From Acidimicrobiaceae bacterium (GTDB lineage: Bacteria > Actinomycetota > Acidimicrobiia > Acidimicrobiales > RAAP-2), in assembly GCA_003138895.1 (NCBI GenBank), contig PLHJ01000002.1:5667-58892 (forward strand): 53,226 nucleotides of DNA, in the 5' to 3' direction. Shown here one piece after another: positions 26,630 through 34,272 of the stretch (within the stretch, counting starts at the first letter, position 1; the number at the start of each line of letters is the position of its first letter). Made by a program: the position numbers and the translations under genes. The notes below the pieces were generated by a model that made no database searches, had not been told where the DNA came from, and worked only from the letters and a program-made list of their open reading frames with translations.

Positions 26630-27805
26630 GTGACGGGGCTTCGACGACTTATAGCTGCAGAGTTATTGATCGGCCTCATGATTGTGGTCGTCCAGGGGTT
26701 ACCGCTCAGTACGTTTTCATCCGCTTCGACGACACCGACGACGCCAATCTCGCCGCAGGCAAACACGTGCACCGTTGCGACGCTTAATCAGTGGCCCATA
26801 ACGCAATTGGTGAATCAAACAATTGTTGTGTCAGTGCAGGCAAGTGACGTTGGCGCCATGCCTCCGGCCGCACTCGCCGATTACGGTGGCATCTTGCTCT
26901 TTGGCACGACGGCCCCAGCGAACATCGGCGCAAGGTTGTCGAGTCTTCGAGCAATGGTGCCAAACGGACTCGGACTTCTCGTCATGACTGATGAAGAAGG
27001 TGGTGGCGTTGAACGCCTCACGAACGTGCTTGGTTCATTGCCGTGGGCGAAGCAGATGGCTCAGACGCTTTCGCCCTCAGCCATAACAACCTTGGCACAA
27101 GCGTTAGGACGCCGACTCGTAAATATCAGCATCAACGTTGACCTGGCGCCGGTTCTCGACGTCGACGGATCGAGTGTTTATCCCAACGCTAAGAACGCCG
27201 ATGGGCTGCGTTCATTTTCGGGCAACAAAAAAGTCGTTGCTACCGACGGTGTTGCCTTCATGAAGGGCCTCCAAGACAGTGGCGCTCTCGCCGTTGTTAA
27301 GCACTTTCCGGGCCTCGGTGGTTCTTCTGGAAATACCGACAATGAACCCGCTCACACCTTGCCGTGGGCGACGCTGCAGGCGTCGGGGCTCTTTCCGTTC
27401 CAGTGGGCCATCAAGAATGGTGCGAAGGCGGTCATGATTTCGAACGCTTCGGTGCCCGGTCTCACGAGTCTGCCGGCGAGCATTTCGTCTGTCGTCATTG
27501 ATCAAGTACTTCGTCAACAACTTGGTTTTACTGGTCTTGTCATGCCGGATTCTCTTTCCGCTGCAGCAATCAGCGCCGAGCATCTCAATGTGCAAAATGC
27601 ATCGGTCGTTGCGTTAGCCGCGGGTGAAGATATGGTGATCTACGGACAGCCTTCTACGCTTGCACCTTCTCTCAATATGGCTAAGAGCATCAGCGTCACG
27701 TTGATTCACGCAGTGCAGTCAGGGAGTCTTTCGAAGAGCCTCGTCGTCGATGCTGTTCAACAAGTCCTAAAAGCAAAGGGCATCACGTCGTGTTCGACAA
27801 CGTGA
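26630..27805 (+). CDS. Exported glycoside hydrolase family 3 (NagZ-like)
   Basis: 391 residues. A signal peptide or N-terminal anchor (MTGLRRLIAAELLIGLMIVV, hydrophobic to about residue 28) is followed by a Thr/Ser/Pro-rich segment. The catalytic barrel shows VMTDEEGGGVERL (about 121-133), NVDLAPVLDVDG, the hallmark AVVKHFPGLGGSS (NagZ enzymes have KHFPGHG), and VMPDSLSAAAI, which holds the likely nucleophile Asp. NagZ-type enzymes remove N-acetylglucosamine from muropeptides or related glycans; export here suggests wall turnover outside the membrane. The Leu in place of the His of KHFPGHG, a residue linked to acid/base catalysis in NagZ, is noteworthy. It ends 1 nt from a small opposing gene. 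Confidence 0.85.
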   Translation: MTGLRRLIAAELLIGLMIVVVQGLPLSTFSSASTTPTTPISPQANTCTVATLNQWPITQLVNQTIVVSVQASDVGAMPPAALADYGGILLFGTTAPANIGARLSSLRAMVPNGLGLLVMTDEEGGGVERLTNVLGSLPWAKQMAQTLSPSAITTLAQALGRRLVNISINVDLAPVLDVDGSSVYPNAKNADGLRSFSGNKKVVATDGVAFMKGLQDSGALAVVKHFPGLGGSSGNTDNEPAHTLPWATLQASGLFPFQWAIKNGAKAVMISNASVPGLTSLPASISSVVIDQVLRQQLGFTGLVMPDSLSAAAISAEHLNVQNASVVALAAGEDMVIYGQPSTLAPSLNMAKSISVTLIHAVQSGSLSKSLVVDAVQQVLKAKGITSCSTT

Positions 27806-27806
27806 T

Positions 27807-27944
27807 TTACAAATAGTGCGGCGGAACTTCGTTGTTGTCGCGTCGGCAACGTCGGATCTCTTCTTTTAACCGAGCCACTTCTTCTCGAAGTTTCGCGATG
27901 GTCGCCAACAACTCGTCTGTCGATTCTGATGCTTCGTAGCTCAT
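27807..27944 (-). CDS. Small 45-residue coiled-coil protein ending PPHYL
   Basis: An ATG at 27944 opens a 45-residue frame to TAA at 27807-27809. It begins MSYEASESTDELLATIAKLR, continues through a heptad-like EEVARLKEEIRRCRRD helix and ends NNEVPPHYL. TAGG lies 8 nt upstream of the ATG. The gene is 24 nt downstream of hisA on the same strand, so it is probably co-transcribed with it. The amphipathic Leu/Ile spacing and charged character read like a real short protein, but I recognise no function. Confidence 0.55.
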   Translation of the reverse strand: MSYEASESTDELLATIAKLREEVARLKEEIRRCRRDNNEVPPHYL

Positions 27945-27968
27945 GACCAAAACCTACTTACCTCTGGC

Positions 27969-28655
27969 TCACGGCGTCGCGAGGATTCGCTGAGCGAAGG
28001 CGCGACCCATCACCGCCGCCTCACAGCCGACAGCTTCGAGGGCGTCCACGTCGGCCTGGTCTCGAACACCGCCCGCAGCAATAACTTTCAGCGATGAAGA
28101 ACACAGAAGTTCGTAGAGCTCGAGGTCCGGGCCTGCCATCGTGCCGTCACGATCAATCGCCGTTCCCAGGATGCGCACCGCGCCCGAACGTTCGCAGTGC
28201 TCGAGGGCGTCTTCAACGCTGAGCGTTGTCTGGTCCAACCATCCCGCGATATTGATGAGTCCGTCACGCACGTCGAGCGTGACGGCCAATTGTTCGCCGA
28301 AGCGCTCGGTGAACGTCGCGAGCGTTGAACGTTCGCGAAACGCGGCAGTTCCAATGAGAACGCGTGAGGCGCCAATGCTCAGTATTTCTTCAGCGGTTTC
28401 TATAGTCCTGATGCCACCTGATACCTGGAGTGGAATTTCGCCGGCAGCTGCGACACAATTACGAATGACCTCGGGGCGAGTTTTACCTGAACGCGCGCCT
28501 TCGAGATCAACCAGGTGGATGAGTGGGGGTGTCGTGGCCGCGACCGCTGCGACGTAGGCTTCGGCCGGCGTTCGAAAAAGCTCTCGGTTGAAGTCCCCTT
28601 GTTCGAGACGCGTCGCGTCAGTTCCAAGAAGGTCGACCGCGGGGATGATTTGCAT
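27969..28655 (-). CDS. hisA: Phosphoribosyl-formimino-AICAR-phosphate isomerase HisA
   Basis: 228 residues (the family is about 240). (beta-alpha)8 barrel that opens the ribosyl ring of ProFAR to PRFAR in histidine synthesis. Catalytic Asp8 is in MQIIPAVDLLG and the second Asp in VTLDVRDGLI near residue 127. Phosphate-binding turns are LQVSGGIRTIETAEEIL and VIAAGGVRDQADVDAL. It is split from the rest of the pathway and runs divergently from yerC-hisG, with 30 nt between starts. Actinobacterial HisA is sometimes the dual PriA; nothing visible settles whether it also serves tryptophan synthesis. Confidence 0.93.
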   Translation of the reverse strand: MQIIPAVDLLGTDATRLEQGDFNRELFRTPAEAYVAAVAATTPPLIHLVDLEGARSGKTRPEVIRNCVAAAGEIPLQVSGGIRTIETAEEILSIGASRVLIGTAAFRERSTLATFTERFGEQLAVTLDVRDGLINIAGWLDQTTLSVEDALEHCERSGAVRILGTAIDRDGTMAGPDLELYELLCSSSLKVIAAGGVRDQADVDALEAVGCEAAVMGRAFAQRILATP

Positions 28656-28657
28656 AC

Positions 28658-28685
28658 CTACGTTTTAGCGTAGTAGCATGGTAGT
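28658..28685. promoter_or_regulatory. Shared operator and divergent start region of hisA and yerC
   Basis: Inside the 30-nt gap lies CTACG-TTTTAG-CGTAG (28658-28673), an inverted repeat with perfect 5-bp arms. TAGCAT at 28674-28679 is followed by 6 nt and the yerC ATG. On the other strand TAAAAC is followed by 6 nt and the hisA ATG. Both transcripts would therefore start at or next to their start codons, with the repeat overlapping both -10 elements. TrpR-family YerC proteins are predicted histidine-gene regulators (HisR) in other Gram-positives, making YerC the obvious candidate ligand. Confidence 0.55.
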
Positions 28686-28997
28686 ATGTCAAATCGAGAG
28701 TCAATTCTCTCCGAAAAAGAGGCGCACGAGGCCCGGGTTGCCTCCTTGATTGCCACGATTTCGGCCTTGAAGGGCGAGGCGGAGGTATCCAATTTCCTTC
28801 GTGACCTCTGTACGTGGGGGGAATTAGAAGCCATGGCCCAGCGCTGGGAAGTTGCGCAATTGGTTGACGAGGGCGTCTCCTACCTGGAGATTGCCCGTCG
28901 AACCGGTGCCTCAACCGCCACGGTGACCCGCGTGGCGCAGTGGCTCCACCACGGCGAAGGTGGCTACCGAGCCGTTCTAGATAGGAAATCAAAATGA
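28686..28997 (+). CDS. TrpR-family regulator YerC/YecD (HisR-like)
   Basis: 103 residues, all-helical TrpR/YerC-YecD fold. NFLRDLCTWGELEAMAQRWEV (about 38-58) is the family core, and the helix-turn-helix is GVSYLEIARRTGASTATVTRVAQWL (about 63-87, shown by its SYLEIARRTG and ATVTRVAQ parts). It is the first gene of the his operon and overlaps hisG by 4 nt (ATGA), so it is made together with the enzymes it probably controls. The ligand, histidine or a pathway intermediate, is unknown. Confidence 0.87.
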   Translation: MSNRESILSEKEAHEARVASLIATISALKGEAEVSNFLRDLCTWGELEAMAQRWEVAQLVDEGVSYLEIARRTGASTATVTRVAQWLHHGEGGYRAVLDRKSK

Positions 28998-29851
28998 GTG
29001 ACCGTTTAACCATCGCTATCCCCTCGAAAGGTCGTCTTCGCGAGCCGTCGTGGTCGCTGCTCGAGGCGAGTGGCCTCGCGCCCGAAGAGCCCGGCGAGCG
29101 CGTACTTATTGCGCATTGTCGAAACGCCGACGTGGACGTTCTATTCGTTCGCGCCGATGACGTGCCCGAGTACGTGCAAGACGGAGTCGTGGACTGTGGC
29201 ATCACGGGCCTCGACCTCGTTCGAGAGCGCGAGGGCAACGTCGACATTCTTTTGGAGCTCGGTTACGGCACGTGTTCGTTGCAGGCGGCCGTTCCCACCG
29301 AGGACACCGCCACCTCCCTCAGTGATCTCGAAGGTCGCCGCATTGCAACGTCGCACCCTCGCCTCGCCGCGAAGGCTCTGGCGGACGCTGGTGTTAACGC
29401 CGAACTCGTGAAAGTTGTCGGTTCAGTAGAAATTGCCCCTCGCCTTGAACTCGCCGAAGCCATTATCGACCTCGTCTCGACGGGCAGCACGCTTCGCACG
29501 AACGGTCTTCGCACCTTGGGGACGTTGTTCTCGTCGCAAGCGGTGTTGATTGGCCGCGTTGGCGAAGCAATGAACGAGGAGCGAGCGACGCTCATTACCG
29601 TTCTTGGTTCAGTGGTCAACGCTCGCGCTAATCGTTACTTACTCTGCAACGTACCCAGTGACGCTGTTGACGAAGTGACGGCGTTGTTGCCCACCAAGGG
29701 ATCACCCACCGTAATGCCCCTTGCGACACCGGGCGTCGTTGCGTTGCACGCGCTCGTTCCCGCGAATGCCATTTGGCAATTGCTCCCTAAATTAGAACGC
29801 TTGGGTGCTACCTCAATCCTCACGCTGCCCGTAGAAAGAATGGTTCACTAA
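28994..29851 (+). CDS. hisG: ATP phosphoribosyltransferase, long form
   Basis: 285 residues, the length of HisG-L, which carries its own C-terminal ACT-like histidine-binding domain (about 210-285) and needs no HisZ; no hisZ is seen. Catalyses the committed step, joining ATP and PRPP. Segments: TIAIPSKGRLREPSW at the N-terminus, DVDVLFVRADDVPEYVQDG, GITGLDLVRER, and the PRPP loop region EAIIDLVSTGSTLRTNGL (about 154-171). Start ATG overlaps the yerC stop and its stop overlaps the hisD start by 1 nt (TAATG). Confidence 0.94.
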   Translation: MSDRLTIAIPSKGRLREPSWSLLEASGLAPEEPGERVLIAHCRNADVDVLFVRADDVPEYVQDGVVDCGITGLDLVREREGNVDILLELGYGTCSLQAAVPTEDTATSLSDLEGRRIATSHPRLAAKALADAGVNAELVKVVGSVEIAPRLELAEAIIDLVSTGSTLRTNGLRTLGTLFSSQAVLIGRVGEAMNEERATLITVLGSVVNARANRYLLCNVPSDAVDEVTALLPTKGSPTVMPLATPGVVALHALVPANAIWQLLPKLERLGATSILTLPVERMVH

Positions 29852-30891
29852 TGTCGCGAACGTTCACCGTCCAATCCATCATCGACGACGTCCGCGCTCG
29901 CGGTGACGAAGCCGTAGCTGATTGGTCTAATTACTTTGACGGCGGCGACATTACGAAGCCCGAGCGCGCCGTAGCCGGACCAGGACTACCGACCGAAGCC
30001 GTGGTGGCCGCCGCTGACGCAGTTCGTCGTTGGCACGCAGCGCAACGCCCTGTGGACATCACTATGGAAGTGAACCCTGGCGTGGTGCTCGAGCGACGCT
30101 GGAAGCCGCTTCGCAGCGTCGGCGTGTACGTACCTAAGGGTCTCGTGTCGTCTCTCATCATGGGAGCCGTACCCGCGCAGGTTGCGGGCGTTGACCGCAT
30201 TGTCGTGTGCACACCACCGAGTGGTGCGCCGCTGGTTGCCGCCGCCGCGGAGATTCTTGGCATTGATGAAGTCTGGGCCGTGGGTGGCGTGCAGGCGATT
30301 GCCGCTCTCGCGTACGGGACAGCGACCATTGGTGCCGTCGACAAAATTGTCGGACCCGGCAGTGGTCCGGTGAATGACGCGAAGCTGATTGTCTCTCGCG
30401 ACGTGTCGATTGATCTTCCGGCGGGTCCGAGCGAAATCGTGGTCGTGGCTGACCCCGGAGTCGAAGAATGGATCATTGACCAAGAAGTGGCATCGCAAAT
30501 GGAACACGGCCATGACTCCAAGGGCTACGTCGTTCGTGTGGGCGACAACCTTGACGATGCCCTCGAAGAACTTGAGAGTTACGCCGCCGAGCACGTGTTC
30601 TTGCTCGGTGAGCGAGCGGAATCACTCGCGCCACGAGTCCGTAACGCCGGTGCTGTGTTCGTTGGTCGCTATTCGCCCGTTCCTTCGGGTGACTACGCCA
30701 CCGGCGGCAACCACGTGCTGCCGACGGGTGGCTTTAGTCGGTCGACCGGCGGACTGGGACTGGAGTCCTTTATGAAGACCGTCACCGTGCAACGACTCAC
30801 GAAGGAGGGCCTGGAATCTCTCGTGCCGACCATCGAGGCGCTGGCGGGCATTGAAGGTCTCGCCAATCACAAGGCCACGGCTCGCCGATGA
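29851..30891 (+). CDS. hisD: Histidinol dehydrogenase, unusually short
   Basis: 346 residues against roughly 430 for most HisD. Oxidises L-histidinol to L-histidine with two NAD+. Key residues are retained: SVGVYVPKGL and SLIMGAVPAQVAGVDRIVV, VDKIVGPGSGPVNDAK, DLPAGPSEI, the zinc pair Gln/His in ASQMEHGHDS, catalytic Glu-His in AAEHVFLL, zinc Asp in PSGDYATGGNHVLP, and the C-terminal zinc His in LANHKA. What is missing is the N-terminal arm (about 25 residues) and a helical stretch of roughly 45 residues between the Gln/His zinc motif and the Glu-His pair. No frameshift is evident and it is tightly coupled to neighbours, so it should be functional. Confidence 0.92.
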   Translation: MSRTFTVQSIIDDVRARGDEAVADWSNYFDGGDITKPERAVAGPGLPTEAVVAAADAVRRWHAAQRPVDITMEVNPGVVLERRWKPLRSVGVYVPKGLVSSLIMGAVPAQVAGVDRIVVCTPPSGAPLVAAAAEILGIDEVWAVGGVQAIAALAYGTATIGAVDKIVGPGSGPVNDAKLIVSRDVSIDLPAGPSEIVVVADPGVEEWIIDQEVASQMEHGHDSKGYVVRVGDNLDDALEELESYAAEHVFLLGERAESLAPRVRNAGAVFVGRYSPVPSGDYATGGNHVLPTGGFSRSTGGLGLESFMKTVTVQRLTKEGLESLVPTIEALAGIEGLANHKATARR

Positions 30892-32411
30892 GTCCACTAC
30901 CCGAAGAGCTTCGCTCCTACCAGTGGCCGCCGTCAACGGAGGACATCGCCAAAGAACAAGGCCTCAGCGCGTCACAGATCCTTCGTTTCGACGGCAATAC
31001 GCCACCCGCGCCGCCCGCGTCCGCTCGACCGGGCACCATTGCCAAGGCCCTTGCCGACGTTAACGATTACGACCGTGGGCGCTACTTCGCACTGCGCAGT
31101 GCCATTGCTGCCTACCACGACGTCAGCATTGACCAGGTGGTGCTGGGTGCGGGAAGTGACGAGTTGATTGTTGTCTGCGCTCGCGCCTTTGCCCCAAACG
31201 GCACCGTCGCTACCGTCCCCACGAATTCGTATTCCATGTATTCCTTCGCCGCGGGCATGGCGAACGCCACGATGATTGATAAGCCCAAAAAGGCCGATCT
31301 GGTGTTCGTATGTCGACCGAATAACCCGACGGGCGAACTACCTGACGTTCCAAGCGTCAATGGCCAATTGGTGATTGATGAGGCCTACGCCGAATACGCG
31401 CAAGAAAATATGGTGCACCTTATTAATGAAGGCGCCATCGTGCTTCGTACGTTCTCCAAGGCCTTTGGTCTTGCCGGCGCGCGCGTGGGGTACGCGCTTT
31501 GTGACCCCGAGCGCGCCAAGATTCTCAGTTCGCGCCTCGCGCCCTTGTCCGTGTCGTCGTTGTCGGCGGTGTTAGCGCTCGCGGCGCTTTCGTCGCCTCC
31601 CGACGTAACGGAACAAATTGCCGAGCGCGAACGCTTCGCGAAGGAACTCACGAATGTTGGGCTCGAGCCTCTCAAGTCCTATACGAACTTCCTCTACGTC
31701 CCTTACGACGAACCAGAAAAGTTCGTGGCGTCGCTGCTGCCCTTTGGCGTCGTGGTGCGCGCGTTCAAGGGCGCGATTCGTATCTCGGTACGTGACCGCG
31801 ACGATGACGACGTTTTGCTCGACGCCATAAAGAAAATGCGAGTCGGCGAATTGCCCGATCCTTCGTTGTACCGCTTGCAGCGCGCCACGGCGGAGACGCG
31901 CATCAACATTCGTCTTCGTTTACGCGGTGAAGGTCGTGTCTTTGTTGACACGGGGAACGGACTTTATGACCACATGCTCCAGCAATTGGCGTTCCACAGT
32001 GGCATGGACCTTCGCTTGGAAGGTGTTGGCGACCTCGAGACGGGCGACCACCACACTGTTGAAGACATGATGCGAGCATTCGGTGACGCCCTGAGCGCCG
32101 CGCTGGGAGATCGACGAGGAATCGTTCGCTACGGCGAAGCACGCGTGCCTATGGACGAGGCACTCGCGCACGCCGTTATTGACTTGTCGGGTCGTCCCGT
32201 AAGTCAGCTCGTGATTTCTCCCGACCCGGGCATGGCCAAACACGCATTGGAATCTCTTGCTCAGTCGGCGCGGCTCACGCTGCACGTTGAAGCCAAGGGT
32301 GACAACGATCACCACGTTGCGGAAGCGGCGTTCAAGGCCGTTGGTCGAGCTCTGGAAATTGCGCTGCGCGTTGACGGCAATCAAGTTCGTTCGACGAAGG
32401 GTCTGTTGTGA
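30888..32411 (+). CDS. hisC: HisC-HisB fusion: aminotransferase + imidazoleglycerol-phosphate dehydratase
   Basis: 507 residues in one uninterrupted frame. Residues about 1-320 are HisC, a PLP fold-type I aminotransferase: VVLGAGSDELIVVCARAF, VFVCRPNNPTGELP, VIDEAYAEYA, and the Schiff-base Lys in RTFSKAFGLAGARVGYAL. Residues about 325-507 are a full HisB dehydratase: YDHMLQQLAFHSGMDL, GDHHTVEDMMRAFGDAL, PMDEALAHAVIDLSGRP and NDHHVAEAAFKAVGRAL, including both HH-x3-E-type manganese motifs. It thus joins step 7 (IGP dehydration) and step 8 (imidazoleacetol-phosphate transamination). No phosphatase (HisN) domain is attached. It overlaps hisD and hisH by 4 nt each. Confidence 0.93.
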   Translation: MSPLPEELRSYQWPPSTEDIAKEQGLSASQILRFDGNTPPAPPASARPGTIAKALADVNDYDRGRYFALRSAIAAYHDVSIDQVVLGAGSDELIVVCARAFAPNGTVATVPTNSYSMYSFAAGMANATMIDKPKKADLVFVCRPNNPTGELPDVPSVNGQLVIDEAYAEYAQENMVHLINEGAIVLRTFSKAFGLAGARVGYALCDPERAKILSSRLAPLSVSSLSAVLALAALSSPPDVTEQIAERERFAKELTNVGLEPLKSYTNFLYVPYDEPEKFVASLLPFGVVVRAFKGAIRISVRDRDDDDVLLDAIKKMRVGELPDPSLYRLQRATAETRINIRLRLRGEGRVFVDTGNGLYDHMLQQLAFHSGMDLRLEGVGDLETGDHHTVEDMMRAFGDALSAALGDRRGIVRYGEARVPMDEALAHAVIDLSGRPVSQLVISPDPGMAKHALESLAQSARLTLHVEAKGDNDHHVAEAAFKAVGRALEIALRVDGNQVRSTKGLL

Positions 32412-32962
32412 GCACGGTCGTTGTCTGTGACTACGGCGCCGGTAATACACGCTCCGTGCGAGCCACGCTTCGACGCTTGGGTTTCGAGACGGTGTTGTCG
32501 AGCAGTCCCAATGACCTCTACCGGGCAGAGCGAGTCGTGCTTCCCGGTGTCGGATCGGCGAGGACGGCGATGGAGCACCTTCGCTCAACGGGCGCCGACG
32601 ATGCTCTTCGCCAACGATTTGAAGACGGAAGGTTTACGCTCGGCATTTGTCTCGGGCTGCAGTTGGCGCTCGAGTCCACGGAAGAAGACGGCGGTGTCGA
32701 GACTCTGGGCCTTCTTGCGGGCCAGGTGTACCGGCTTACCGAAGGAAGGGTTCCACGACTGGGATGGACCACCGTCGATCCTTGGGGCGTGGCGTTCTAC
32801 TTTGCTCACGGCTTTGCCGCCACGTCACCGTTCACGACCGCAACCGCCGACGGCGTCGCGGCAGTCATAGAGTCCGGTCCCTTTTTCGGCGTGCAATTTC
32901 ACCCCGAGAAGAGTGGTCCCGTTGGCGAAAGGTGGTTGGCCTCGTGTCTTTCCCTCGCCTAA
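32408..32962 (+). CDS. hisH: Imidazole glycerol phosphate synthase glutaminase subunit
   Basis: 184 residues from GTG 32408. Class I glutamine amidotransferase: DYGAGNTRSV, VVLPGVGSARTAMEHL (oxyanion strand), nucleophile Cys in GICLGLQLALES, and His/Glu in FGVQFHPEKSGP. It supplies ammonia to HisF. It is a little shorter than the usual roughly 200 residues because the middle region (about 115-140) is trimmed. The end overlaps hisF by 19 nt. Confidence 0.94.
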   Translation: MSTVVVCDYGAGNTRSVRATLRRLGFETVLSSSPNDLYRAERVVLPGVGSARTAMEHLRSTGADDALRQRFEDGRFTLGICLGLQLALESTEEDGGVETLGLLAGQVYRLTEGRVPRLGWTTVDPWGVAFYFAHGFAATSPFTTATADGVAAVIESGPFFGVQFHPEKSGPVGERWLASCLSLA

Positions 32963-33702
32963 TTCCCTGTCTCGACGTGACCGGCGGTCGCGTGGTGAAG
33001 GGCATCAGTTTTCAACAACTGCGTGACGTGGGTGACCCCGTCGAACTCGCGAGTGCGTACAGCGACGGGGGAGCAGACGAGCTCGTGTTCCTCGACATTT
33101 CAGCGACGCTCGAGGGCCGAGAAAATATGGTCGACGTGGTGGCCAGAGTGGCGGAAGTCATCAACATCCCCTTCACCGTTGGCGGTGGAGTTCGCTCCGT
33201 GGACGACGCCGCGAGGATCATTGATTCGGGCGCGGACCGGGTGTCACTTAACTCGGCCGCTATCGAGCGACCAGTACTAATTGACAAGATTGCCGCGCGT
33301 TACGGCTCTCAAGCCGTCGTTGTGGCGATTGACGCCGGTGACGGTGTCGTGCACACGCACGGAGGGCAACGTCCGACCAATCTGGGCGTGGTCGACTGGG
33401 CCGTCATGGCCGCCAACAGCGGTGCCGGTGAGATTCTCTTGACGTCGATTCGACAAGACGGCCAGCGCACCGGCTACGACTTGGAACTCACGGCGAGCGT
33501 ACGAAACGCCATTGCCATTCCCGTCATTGCGTCGGGCGGAGCGGGCAACGCCGAACACGTCGCGCAGGCGCTGCGCGTCACCGACGCCGCGCTCGTGGCG
33601 TCCATTGTGCACGATGATCCGTCGAAGTTTCGTGAACTTCGTCACGCCATTAAAGAAGCGGGCGTAGTGCTTCGCCCCTATGAGGAGGTGCCTTCGAGAT
33701 GA
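32944..33702 (+). CDS. hisF: Imidazole glycerol phosphate synthase cyclase subunit
   Basis: 252 residues from GTG 32944 (SFPRLIPCLDVTGGRVVKGI); the longer open frame to 32647 lies within hisH and is not HisF. (beta-alpha)8 barrel with catalytic Asp in PCLDV, the second Asp in VVVAIDAGDGVVHTHGG, and phosphate loops PFTVGGGVRSVDDAA and VIASGGAGNAEH. It uses ammonia tunnelled from HisH to form IGP and AICAR. The 3' end overlaps hisIE by 4 nt. Confidence 0.95.
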   Translation: MSFPRLIPCLDVTGGRVVKGISFQQLRDVGDPVELASAYSDGGADELVFLDISATLEGRENMVDVVARVAEVINIPFTVGGGVRSVDDAARIIDSGADRVSLNSAAIERPVLIDKIAARYGSQAVVVAIDAGDGVVHTHGGQRPTNLGVVDWAVMAANSGAGEILLTSIRQDGQRTGYDLELTASVRNAIAIPVIASGGAGNAEHVAQALRVTDAALVASIVHDDPSKFRELRHAIKEAGVVLRPYEEVPSR

Positions 33703-34247
33703 GCGAGAACCTTCGCGCGGCGATTATTCAAGATGACGTGACGAGCCAGATTCTGATGCTCGGTTGGATGGACGAAGAAGCCTTAGCGCTCACGAAGTCA
33801 ACGGGACTGGTGCACTTCTTTTCTCGGTCCCGACAGACTCTTTGGAAAAAGGGCGAGACCTCCGGCAACACAATGCACGTCATTGAAATCATCGCGGACT
33901 GTGACGACGACGCGCTGGTTGTTCGTGTTTCGGCCGACGGACCGGCCTGTCACGACGGATCGACGTCGTGTTTCACCCCGTGGCTTTGGCGGCGAATTCT
34001 GCAGCGCGAACAAGCCGGTGACGAAAGTTCCTATGTCGTTCGACAACTGAATGCGGGCGTGGGCGCGAACGCGCAAAAAGTGGGAGAAGAAGCAACGGAG
34101 GTTGTGGTCGCCGCCCTCAGTGAGAGCGACGAACGACTCGTGAGTGAAGCCGCGGACCTCTGGTTCCACTTGCTCTTGACGCTTCGAGCGAGAGGACTTG
34201 ACCCCGCCGCCATTGAAAACGAGCTTCGTGCGCGCGTGAAGGACTGA
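33699..34247 (+). CDS. hisIE: HisI-HisE fusion: PRA-CH cyclohydrolase and PR-ATP pyrophosphatase
   Basis: 182 residues. The N-terminal HisI part (about 1-105) has MLGWMDEEALALTKSTG, HFFSRSRQTLWKKGETSGN, and the metal/zinc segment DCDDDALVVRV...GPACHDGSTSCF. The C-terminal HisE part (about 108-182) is an all-helical MazG-like pyrophosphatase with VGEEATEVVVAAL and AADLWFHLLLTLRARGLDP. It catalyses steps 2 and 3 of the pathway. It is last in the operon and converges with cysA after a 25-nt gap. Confidence 0.94.
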   Translation: MSENLRAAIIQDDVTSQILMLGWMDEEALALTKSTGLVHFFSRSRQTLWKKGETSGNTMHVIEIIADCDDDALVVRVSADGPACHDGSTSCFTPWLWRRILQREQAGDESSYVVRQLNAGVGANAQKVGEEATEVVVAALSESDERLVSEAADLWFHLLLTLRARGLDPAAIENELRARVKD

Positions 34248-34272
34248 GTACGACGCATTGTCGCCCGCTATC

